From: UBA2277 sp035477615
GTDB lineage: Bacteria > Patescibacteriota > Microgenomatia > UBA1400 > MFAQ01
Direction: 5' to 3'
Length of the DNA: 39,293 bases
NCBI GenBank assembly: GCA_035477615.1
Contig: DATIKJ010000030.1
Coordinates: forward strand, 1 to 39,293
Positions 7,847 to 13,878 of the stretch are shown here, in pieces. The translations under genes were made by a program, and so were the position numbers. The number at the start of each line of letters is the position of its first letter. The stretch's first letter is position 1. Under the pieces are notes generated by a model, which was given only the letters and a program-made list of their open reading frames with translations, was not told the origin of the DNA and ran no database searches.

Positions 7847-8932
7847 TTAGTAGAGATCGCCGGCTTTGATGACTTCTTCTACTAGACGGTTGGCATAACC
7901 CCATTCATTATCGTACCAAGCGAGCACTTTGACGAGAGTACCATCCACTACTCTGGTCATGTCGAGATCAACAATACTAGATTCAGGGCGACCAACAATA
8001 TCAGAGGAGACTAGAGGTTCGTCGGTGACAGCTAGAATACCACGATAACGGGGATCGTTGGCAGCATCCATAAAGATTTGGTTGATTTCTTCAACTGAGG
8101 TGGAATGACGAGTAACAAAGGTAAAATCGGTAATTGAACCAGTGATGACGGGGACACGCAGAGAAATGCCATCAAACAAGCCTTGAAGCTCGGGGATAGC
8201 CTGAGTAGCGGCGATAGCTGCTCCGGTGCTTGTGGGTACAATGTTTTGGGCAGCGGCACGAGCTCTTCTGAGATCTCGGTGTGAGTTATCTTGAAGATTT
8301 TGATCGTCAGTGTAACCATGAACCGTGGTGAGCATGGCTTTGAGGATACCTAACTTCGAATGGAGAATATCAGCCACAGGAGCGACACTGTTGGTAGTAC
8401 ATGAAGCATTACTAATGACTGAAAGCGTACCGGTACGATCTTTGGTTATAACATCTTGATCATTGACACCAAGAACAGCCGTGGGTACGCCTTCTCCTTT
8501 GGCTGGAGCAGAAAGAACGACAAAACGAGCACCACCTTGAAGATGGAGAATAGCCTTGTCGAGACTAGTAAATGCACCAGTTGACTCAATAACAACTTCA
8601 GCGCCAAATTGGATCCATGGGATTTTGGCGGGATCACGCTGAGCTAAAACAGGGATTTTGAGCGTTTTTTGGGGATGTTCGATCGTAAGGTAGCCAAGCA
8701 ATGGTTTGGCATCGGTAACTTCTTTGGGGTCTTGAACTTCTTCGGAGGAAATTGAGTAGGGAAGAGTGCCATAGGCTGTGTCGTAACGTAGGAGATGAGC
8801 CCAGCCAGCCACGTTTAAGGAACCAGAGGTATTAATGGCCACAAGACTGGAGTCATTAAGATGACTTTGAAGCCATACTCTAGTCGCTGAACGACCAATT
8901 CTTCCGAAACCGTTGATGGCGAAATTAACCAT
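7847..8932 (-). CDS. gap: Glyceraldehyde-3-phosphate dehydrogenase
   Basis: This 361-residue protein is a type I GAPDH. The N-terminal Rossmann motif is INGFGRIGR (7-15), the active site is SNASCTTN with the nucleophile Cys178, the general base is His205 in TTVHGYTDDQ, and the phosphate-binding loops STGAA and RVPVITGS are present, as is WYDNEWGY near the end. It oxidises glyceraldehyde-3-phosphate to 1,3-bisphosphoglycerate in the cytoplasm. It is slightly longer than the usual 335 because of an insertion around residues 60-80. The position that is Asp in NAD-specific enzymes (E. coli IND-L) is Thr35 here (INTSG), resembling NADP-tolerant GapB-type enzymes. It is the second gene after pgk, 19 nt downstream, so the two consecutive glycolytic steps are co-transcribed. 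Confidence 0.96.
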   Translation of the reverse strand: MVNFAINGFGRIGRSATRVWLQSHLNDSSLVAINTSGSLNVAGWAHLLRYDTAYGTLPYSISSEEVQDPKEVTDAKPLLGYLTIEHPQKTLKIPVLAQRDPAKIPWIQFGAEVVIESTGAFTSLDKAILHLQGGARFVVLSAPAKGEGVPTAVLGVNDQDVITKDRTGTLSVISNASCTTNSVAPVADILHSKLGILKAMLTTVHGYTDDQNLQDNSHRDLRRARAAAQNIVPTSTGAAIAATQAIPELQGLFDGISLRVPVITGSITDFTFVTRHSTSVEEINQIFMDAANDPRYRGILAVTDEPLVSSDIVGRPESSIVDLDMTRVVDGTLVKVLAWYDNEWGYANRLVEEVIKAGDLY

Positions 8933-8951
8933 AGGGCAAGGCTATATATAA

Positions 8952-9929
8952 CTAGTTCAGTTTAACATTTTTAAGGACTTCTAACAGGGGGTGAGAGCCA
9001 CTTGCCAGAAACTCGAGCATTGCACCGCCACCTGTACTAACAAAGCTAAAGGGGGTATAGGAGAACCCCAGGGAGGGTATTGCGGTGAGAGTGTCTCCAC
9101 CTCCTATAACTGAGAAGGCTTTTGAGGCAGTTATTGCCTGTAAGACAGCCTTGGTAGCCTTGTTGTGAATACCATCCTCGTACTGGCCAAGAGGGCCATT
9201 GAGAACAATAGTTTTGGCTTTGGCAATTTCCCTTACAAAGAGAGAGATCGTTGCCTCATTGAGGTCTTGACCATCAGGAGTGAGTTCATTTTTGGTGGCA
9301 AACAGGCCACCGAGAAGAGTTTTGTCGAACTTGGGGCTGATTTTATTTATGATGGCGAGCTTATCGAGCTTGGCACCCGAGGCTAAAAGAAGAGTAGGAC
9401 GTAGGGGAGACTGAAGAACCTTATGGAGGGTTGCAACTTCCTCATCGAACCTAAATCCGGTAATCGTTGGTAAAACTTCGGGTATTAGGGATAAACTTGT
9501 CGATTTACGGTAATTTGCGAATGATTCGTATATATAGATGTCGGCACCTTGGGCTAATTCACATGCAAATCCCCTGTCCATTTTTTCTTCGCGAGAATCA
9601 AAGCGCAAATTTTCCATCATGGCCAAGGGGAGTTCCCCCTTCCAGCCCTCCCCTGGAGAAATACCCGAAGGTAGAAGTAAAATAGAATGATTTAGCAAGC
9701 TTTTTAGCTTTTCTGCTACTGGGGCGAGGCTAAAGGCAGGATCCTCCCCATCTGGACGGCCTAGGTGGCCAATAATCACCGTCTTTTTGGCATGTTTGAG
9801 GCAAAACTTGATTGTGGGTAATAGAGCCTGAAGACGATAGTCATTCTCTACCATTCCCTCTTTGATAGAAACATCAAGATCAGCACGGAGCAAAATGTTC
9901 TTTTTTTGGATGAGTTCTTTGGTTATCAT
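8952..9929 (-). CDS. pgk: Phosphoglycerate kinase, short divergent form
   Basis: The 325 residues follow the PGK order: NILLRADLDVSI with DYRL for substrate binding, GHLGRPDG, MENLRFDSREE, SGAKLDK (the nucleotide-binding lysine region), LNGPLGQYE, GGGDTLTA and STGGGAMLEFLA. It transfers a phosphate between 1,3-bisphosphoglycerate and ADP. It is 60-70 residues shorter than typical bacterial PGK (about 390-395). The loss is mainly after the hinge, around LLGGLFATKNEL, where normal enzymes have a longer alpha-helical segment. The normally invariant HRxHxS stretch after D-x-F reads YRKSTSL here (in YESFANYRKSTSL), so one substrate-binding His and the second His are replaced. Despite this, all phosphate and nucleotide loops are kept, so I call it functional. 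It is the first gene of a pgk-gap operon. No clear promoter is seen on this strand. Confidence 0.9.
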   Translation of the reverse strand: MITKELIQKKNILLRADLDVSIKEGMVENDYRLQALLPTIKFCLKHAKKTVIIGHLGRPDGEDPAFSLAPVAEKLKSLLNHSILLLPSGISPGEGWKGELPLAMMENLRFDSREEKMDRGFACELAQGADIYIYESFANYRKSTSLSLIPEVLPTITGFRFDEEVATLHKVLQSPLRPTLLLASGAKLDKLAIINKISPKFDKTLLGGLFATKNELTPDGQDLNEATISLFVREIAKAKTIVLNGPLGQYEDGIHNKATKAVLQAITASKAFSVIGGGDTLTAIPSLGFSYTPFSFVSTGGGAMLEFLASGSHPLLEVLKNVKLN

Positions 9930-9966
9930 AGCTAGATTAAGGATATACCATAATGGGTGCTATAGG

Positions 9967-9995
9967 TTGACATAGATGATTTGATATGTTATGAT
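9967..9995 (+). promoter_or_regulatory. Near-consensus promoter for the M23 peptidase gene
   Basis: TTGACA (9967-9972), a 17-nt spacer, and TATGAT (9990-9995). This is the best -35/-10 pair on this strand. Transcription should start near 10002, giving a leader of about 54 nt that carries two hairpins. Confidence 0.8.
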
Positions 9996-10002
9996 ACGGT
10001 TC

Positions 10003-10026
10003 GCTTGAGAAATTCAAGCTTTTTTT
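10003..10026 (+). terminator. Promoter-proximal hairpin with T-tract (terminator or attenuator-like)
   Basis: GCTTGA/TCAAGC (10003-10008 and 10014-10019) with loop GAAAT is followed by seven T. It has the form of an intrinsic terminator but begins one or two bases after the expected transcription start of the M23 gene. A second hairpin, GCGGG/CCCGC (10036-10040 and 10047-10051), ends 4 nt before the ATG. Possible roles are attenuation, release of a tiny RNA of about 25 nt, or protection of the mRNA 5' end. Confidence 0.5.
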
Positions 10027-10055
10027 GTACCTAAGGCGGGACAATACCCGCATTT

Positions 10056-10652
10056 ATGATACTAAATATACTACCTAAAACCAGAACATCAAACCCTGTT
10101 TCAAAACTCGTCAGACCGATGTTCGAGGGAAAAACCTACAAAGCTGTCTTGGGCGGAGCTATTTCGGTGACCTCCTTAGCTTCAGGATTGATTTTTCTTC
10201 CAGCTGACCAGACAGTGGTTGCTGCTAACTTACAAACTCTAAATACAGAGATTACTCTTGAGACTAGAAAGAGTTTTACCAATGTTTTACCTGAGTACAC
10301 GGGAATCTCTCAAGGTTTCCATCTTGGACACCCTGGAATTGATCTTACCGCCCCTTTGGGGTCTAAAATCTATCCAATTAAAGAGGGTGTTGTAATTAAA
10401 ATCCAGTACTTAAGATCAGGTTATGGTCGTGCCGTGTGGATTGATAATGGTAATAATATTGTTTCTGTATATGGACATATGGGTAAAATCTTCGTTAATG
10501 AAGGAGATAAGGTTACAACTGATAAGCCTATTGGAGAAGTTGGTTTGACCGGAAAAACTACCGGACCTCATCTTCACCTTGAAGTGATCAAAAACGAAAA
10601 GAATATTAACCCTCAGCCATATTTGGCTTTGGGTGTAGTTAATAAGAGGTAA
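10056..10652 (+). CDS. M23 family peptidoglycan endopeptidase
   Basis: This 198-residue secreted or membrane-anchored protein has a hydrophobic segment at about residues 31-57, preceded by basic residues, then a LytM/M23 domain. The zinc and catalytic residues are in order: His92 and Asp96 (HPGID), His141 (YGHM), and His172/His174 (HLHLE). The GLTGKTTGPHLH context is classic for the family. M23 enzymes cut peptide bridges in peptidoglycan outside the cell, during growth or division. The N-terminus is long for a signal peptide (about 30 residues before the hydrophobic stretch); later starts are possible, but the ATG at 10056 fits the promoter and leader. Its 5' leader carries two hairpins, so expression may be controlled at that level. 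No terminator is visible downstream. Confidence 0.9.
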   Translation: MILNILPKTRTSNPVSKLVRPMFEGKTYKAVLGGAISVTSLASGLIFLPADQTVVAANLQTLNTEITLETRKSFTNVLPEYTGISQGFHLGHPGIDLTAPLGSKIYPIKEGVVIKIQYLRSGYGRAVWIDNGNNIVSVYGHMGKIFVNEGDKVTTDKPIGEVGLTGKTTGPHLHLEVIKNEKNINPQPYLALGVVNKR

Positions 10653-10741
10653 TTGCTATTTCTCAACAGTTTTGTGTATAAATTAGATTGACTTATCTGT
10701 CATTTATCTTGTGTGGAAAACTAGTATTTTTTGTGGATATG

Positions 10742-10770
10742 TTGACTCAAACGGAAGATGGTGATATATT
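10742..10770 (+). promoter_or_regulatory. Promoter of the small hypothetical gene at 10801
   Basis: TTGACT (10742-10747), a 17-nt spacer, and TATATT (10765-10770). The leader would be about 24 nt and contains GGAGG (10791-10795) before the TTG start, so this unit uses a conventional leader. Confidence 0.68.
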
Positions 10771-10800
10771 ACAGGATATCTGATTATTTTGGAGGATACT

Positions 10801-11091
10801 TTGAAAATTTACGTTTGTACCCAGGATGTTACACCCTCTTCTCTGTTAGATATCTCAAAATTGGTTGAGTCTGACATTGTGATAATTGAAAAAGTTAATG
10901 GATTTCTAACAGTTATTTATGCCATTTCGGAAAAAGCGAAACAAAAGCTGTCTGAAATCGATTTAAAGAAACTCAAATCTGATTTTTTTGATTCGGCATT
11001 TATATGCATCATGAATCTTGAAAGAACTAAGCAATTTCTAGAAGAAAAAATACCCAACGTTGAGTACATTGAAACAAAGACCTCGCAGTAG
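10801..11091 (+). CDS. Small hypothetical protein (TTG start)
   Basis: I do not recognise this 96-residue protein. It starts with MKIYVCTQDV, has alternating beta strands and amphipathic helices, and carries no membrane segment or signal. The open frame reaches back to a TTG at 10789, but GGAGG at 10791-10795 lies inside that extension and is 5 nt before the TTG at 10801, so I start it there. It has its own promoter, and its stop codon lies within the loop region of a strong terminator, so it is a single-gene transcription unit. It sits tail-to-tail with groEL. Confidence 0.62.
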   Translation: MKIYVCTQDVTPSSLLDISKLVESDIVIIEKVNGFLTVIYAISEKAKQKLSEIDLKKLKSDFFDSAFICIMNLERTKQFLEEKIPNVEYIETKTSQ

Positions 11092-11105
11092 CGAGGTCTT
11101 TTTTC
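11077..11105 (+). terminator. Strong terminator between the hypothetical gene and groEL
   Basis: AAGACCTCGC/GCGAGGTCTT (11077-11086 and 11091-11100), a 10-bp perfect stem with loop AGTA, followed by a T-rich run. The stop codon of the upstream gene (11089-11091) lies inside it. On the other strand it would also give a hairpin followed by a T-rich stretch, so it may serve groEL as well. Confidence 0.9.
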
Positions 11106-11148
11106 TTTTATAAATTGCCACAGCAATCTTTGCTTCCCGATGACGAAG

Positions 11149-12768
11149 CTACATTCCCATGCCACTCATGTCGGGAGCTGCTGGAGTTTTGTTTTCCTCG
11201 GGTAGATCCGTGATGAGACATTCTGTGGTTAGAATCATACTGGCGACCGAGGCAGCGTTTTGAAGAGCTGAGCGAGTAACCTTGACAGGGTCAAGAATAC
11301 CGGCCTTGATCATGTCTTCAAACTCGAGAGTTAGAGCGTTGAAACCAAAACTGATTTCTTTGCTGTCTTCGATTTTTTTGACGACCCAGCCAGCGTCCAC
11401 ACCAGAGTTGGTGGCTAACCAACGAAGAGGTTCGGAAAGAGATTCTCTGACAATCTTTATGCCAACTTCTTCGTCAGAGTTGTCACCTTTTAATTTGTCG
11501 AGAGACTTTCTGGCTCTAATCAGGGCAACACCGCCACCTGGCACAATACCTTCGTCTATCGCAGCCTTGGTGGCACCGACTGCGTCTTTGACTCTTTCTT
11601 TGAGTTCGTTGAGCTCAACTTCTGTGGCGGCACCAACTTTGATAACGGCAACACCGCCGGAGAGTTTGGCAATTCTTTCGGCAAGTTTTTCTTTATCAAA
11701 TTCTGAGGAGGCTTTTTCGTATTCTCTCTTGATTTGTTCTAGACGAGCTTTGAGTTCTGCTGGTTTGCCTTTGCCACCAATGATTTGAGTATTATCTTTG
11801 TCAGACCAGACACTGTCGGCTTGACCTAGATCTTCTATAGTAACTGAGTCAAGTTTGCGACCAGTGTCTTCGGAGATTAAAGTTCCACCAGTAAGAATAG
11901 CGATGTCTTGAAGAATAGCCTTGCGGCGATCTCCGAATGCTGGGGCTTTTACAGCGAGAATGTTGAAAGTGCCACGCATTTTGTTGACCACCAAGGTCGC
12001 AAGTGCTTCCCCATCGATATCATCGGCGATGATAACAATATTTTTACTAACCTTCATGGTATTTTCCAAGAAAGGCAACATATCACTAATGGCACTGATC
12101 TTTTGATCGGTAATTAAAATATATGGATTTTCAATAGTGGCGTCCATGTTGCTGGCGTCTGTGGCAAAGTAGGCAGAGGCATAACCTTTGTCAAACTGCA
12201 TACCTTCTTTTTTCTCAATCTCAAATTCCATACCTTTGGACTCTTCGACAGTGACGACGCCATCACGACCGACAGAGAGTAAAGCTTCGGCAATTTTTTT
12301 GCCAATTTCTTTGTTTTGAGCAGAGATAGTAGCAACGGCTTCCCAGTCGGACTCGGCCAGATCTTTTTTGATTTTTCCCAGCTCTTTGACTACTTCGGCG
12401 ACAGCTTTATCTATACCGCGTTTCATTTGCATGGGGTTAGCACCAGCGGTGATATTTTTCATACCGGCAATTACAATTTGCTGAGCTAGAAGTGTCGCGG
12501 TGGTTGTTCCATCTCCGGCGATGTCATTGGTTTTGCTAGCAGCTTCTTTGACGAGCTGAGCACCCATGTTTTCATAAGGATCGGAGAGAACAACTTCTTT
12601 GGCAACAGAAACACCATCGTGAAGAACTGTAGGAGCGCCCCACTTTTTATCGATGGCCACATTGCGTCCTTTGGGACCAAGAGTGGTAACGACAGCTTTG
12701 GCTAGTTTGTTTACACCAGCAACGAGTTTGGTACGAGCTTCTTCTGAAAAAATTATTTGTTTGGCCAT
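11149..12768 (-). CDS. groL: Chaperonin GroEL
   Basis: This 539-residue protein is a full-length GroEL (usual length 540-548). ATP-binding GPKGRN and GDGTTTATLLAQ, the catalytic-type Asp in VEESKG, the conserved apical domain with DRRKAILQDIAILTGG, GGGVALIRA and the C-terminal GMGM tail are all present. It forms double heptameric rings in the cytoplasm that fold proteins with ATP and GroES. Its ATG is 2 nt after the groES stop (TAA-CT-ATG), so the two are translationally coupled and share the heat-shock promoter and CIRCE operator upstream of groES. The tail is shorter and has fewer GGM repeats than in E. coli. Confidence 0.98.
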   Translation of the reverse strand: MAKQIIFSEEARTKLVAGVNKLAKAVVTTLGPKGRNVAIDKKWGAPTVLHDGVSVAKEVVLSDPYENMGAQLVKEAASKTNDIAGDGTTTATLLAQQIVIAGMKNITAGANPMQMKRGIDKAVAEVVKELGKIKKDLAESDWEAVATISAQNKEIGKKIAEALLSVGRDGVVTVEESKGMEFEIEKKEGMQFDKGYASAYFATDASNMDATIENPYILITDQKISAISDMLPFLENTMKVSKNIVIIADDIDGEALATLVVNKMRGTFNILAVKAPAFGDRRKAILQDIAILTGGTLISEDTGRKLDSVTIEDLGQADSVWSDKDNTQIIGGKGKPAELKARLEQIKREYEKASSEFDKEKLAERIAKLSGGVAVIKVGAATEVELNELKERVKDAVGATKAAIDEGIVPGGGVALIRARKSLDKLKGDNSDEEVGIKIVRESLSEPLRWLATNSGVDAGWVVKKIEDSKEISFGFNALTLEFEDMIKAGILDPVKVTRSALQNAASVASMILTTECLITDLPEENKTPAAPDMSGMGM

Positions 12769-12770
12769 AG

Positions 12771-13079
12771 TTATTTAACAATTGCTAATATTTCATCAAA
12801 TTTGGGGAACTTGTATTTGGTATCACCAATTTCGATTTCATTGGCAACCCAGTCTTTGTAGAGAACAACGTCCCCTACTTTAGCAGGTGAAGATACTTCA
12901 ACACCGCGATCATTAATTAATTTTCCGCCAACAGCAAGAACAGTACCGTATTGGGGTTTTTCTTGATGAGAATCAGGAAGATACAAACCAGAAGCAGTCT
13001 TCTTTTCTTGTTTGGCTGGCTCGACTAATAGGAAGCCAGGTGTTGGCTGAAGTTTTTTGACGGTCAAGATATTAACCAT
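12771..13079 (-). CDS. groS: Co-chaperonin GroES
   Basis: This 102-residue protein has the GroES beta-barrel: KKLQPTPGFLLVEPA at the N-terminus, the mobile loop KKTASGLYLPDS that contacts GroEL, GTVLAVGG, and VGDVVLYKDW near the end. It caps the GroEL cavity. It is the first gene of the groES-groEL operon. A leader of about 70 nt carries a CIRCE operator, and no clear Shine-Dalgarno is seen before the ATG. Confidence 0.97.
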   Translation of the reverse strand: MVNILTVKKLQPTPGFLLVEPAKQEKKTASGLYLPDSHQEKPQYGTVLAVGGKLINDRGVEVSSPAKVGDVVLYKDWVANEIEIGDTKYKFPKFDEILAIVK

Positions 13080-13128
13080 AACTTATTATTTTGTAATTGT
13101 TAATGACTGAAAGTTGAGTATACACTAA

Positions 13129-13155
13129 TTAGCACTCAACTTACATTACTGCTAT
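13129..13155 (-). promoter_or_regulatory. CIRCE operator (HrcA site) of groESL
   Basis: On the plus strand a perfect TTAGCACTC (13129-13137), nine spacer bases, and TACTGCTAT (13147-13155), which matches GAGTGCTAA at 6 of 9 positions. The total layout 9-9-9 is that of CIRCE. It starts just after the -10 box of the groES promoter, the usual place for HrcA repression. hrcA itself is not in the window. Confidence 0.85.
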
Positions 13156-13156
13156 T

Positions 13157-13185
13157 TTTATACAAACTGATGATATTTTTGTCAA
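13157..13185 (-). promoter_or_regulatory. groESL promoter
   Basis: On the minus strand TTGACA (13180-13185), a 17-nt spacer and TATAAA (13157-13162). This is a near-consensus housekeeping promoter, consistent with repression by HrcA rather than a dedicated heat-shock sigma factor. Confidence 0.85.
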
Positions 13186-13188
13186 GAC

Positions 13189-13878
13189 CTAAAGGGCGGC
13201 TCCTTGAAATTCAGGACAATTGGCTTTGTACCAGGCCATGGCTTCAGTAGAGCAAGCTATTTTCTTGGCTTCATCTAGTACTGGCATACAGTCTACCCAG
13301 CCATTTGAAGGACAAGTGTACGTTGTAGCTCCCGTCACACATTCAACTCCTGGCTTGTGCCAACAGGAACTTCTGCCTGCTTCTACATATATCCATGAGT
13401 CTGGTGTCCCTGGAAGTTTATTGTCCTTGCTTCCAAAGTACCAACCGGCAGATAGTTGTCTTTGAATAATTGTGGATTGTTCTTCGATGATAGTTGGTTG
13501 AGTGGAGGTTGAAGTTGGAGTAGTTGTAACAGTTATTGTCGGTGTGGGGCTGGGAGCAACTGTTGACGGATTCATGGGTAGAAAACGAGAAGCAAGGACG
13601 CCAATGAGAATACCAAATAGAATTAGGGCGATCCCTATAAAAAATATCCTGAGAAAACTGGAGGGTTTAGATGACGAGGGTGTCTTTTGGGACAACGGGG
13701 GCAACATCTCCGAGGTTGGCGGGGAGACTGACTCCGGGGTTACTGACAGGGGCTGGGAGAGAGGGTTTGGTGTCGGGGACACTGGGGAGACTGACTGGTC
13801 GCTCCCCCAAGCTGTTGGAGGAGTGAAGGTTGGCTCTGATAGATTGTTTTCCGATTGGGGGGTTGGGTTTGGATCCAT
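13189..13878 (-). CDS. Membrane protein with Cys-rich extracellular domain
   Basis: I do not recognise a named family. The 229 residues fall into three parts: a Pro/Ser/Thr-rich cytoplasmic tail (1-73), one membrane helix (about 75-97, FLRIFFIGIALILFGILIG), then a Thr/Pro linker (TPTSTS) and an extracellular domain of about 85 residues with six Cys, including CWHKPGVEC, TCPSNGWVDCMP and a final ANCPEFQGAAL. The even number and spacing of Cys suggest disulfides. The first 212 nt overlap the 3' end of the ATPase-NUDIX gene in another frame. A later ATG at 13704 would shorten the overlap to 38 nt and still leave the membrane helix intact, so the start is uncertain. It is the last gene of the six-gene run, and groES follows with its own promoter. 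Confidence 0.7.
   Translation of the reverse strand: MDPNPTPQSENNLSEPTFTPPTAWGSDQSVSPVSPTPNPLSQPLSVTPESVSPPTSEMLPPLSQKTPSSSKPSSFLRIFFIGIALILFGILIGVLASRFLPMNPSTVAPSPTPTITVTTTPTSTSTQPTIIEEQSTIIQRQLSAGWYFGSKDNKLPGTPDSWIYVEAGRSSCWHKPGVECVTGATTYTCPSNGWVDCMPVLDEAKKIACSTEAMAWYKANCPEFQGAAL

Noticed and set aside
11282..11788. 168-codon open frame antisense to groEL
   Set aside because: It is a shadow of the highly conserved groEL frame and has low-complexity Ser/Leu-rich composition and no start signals.
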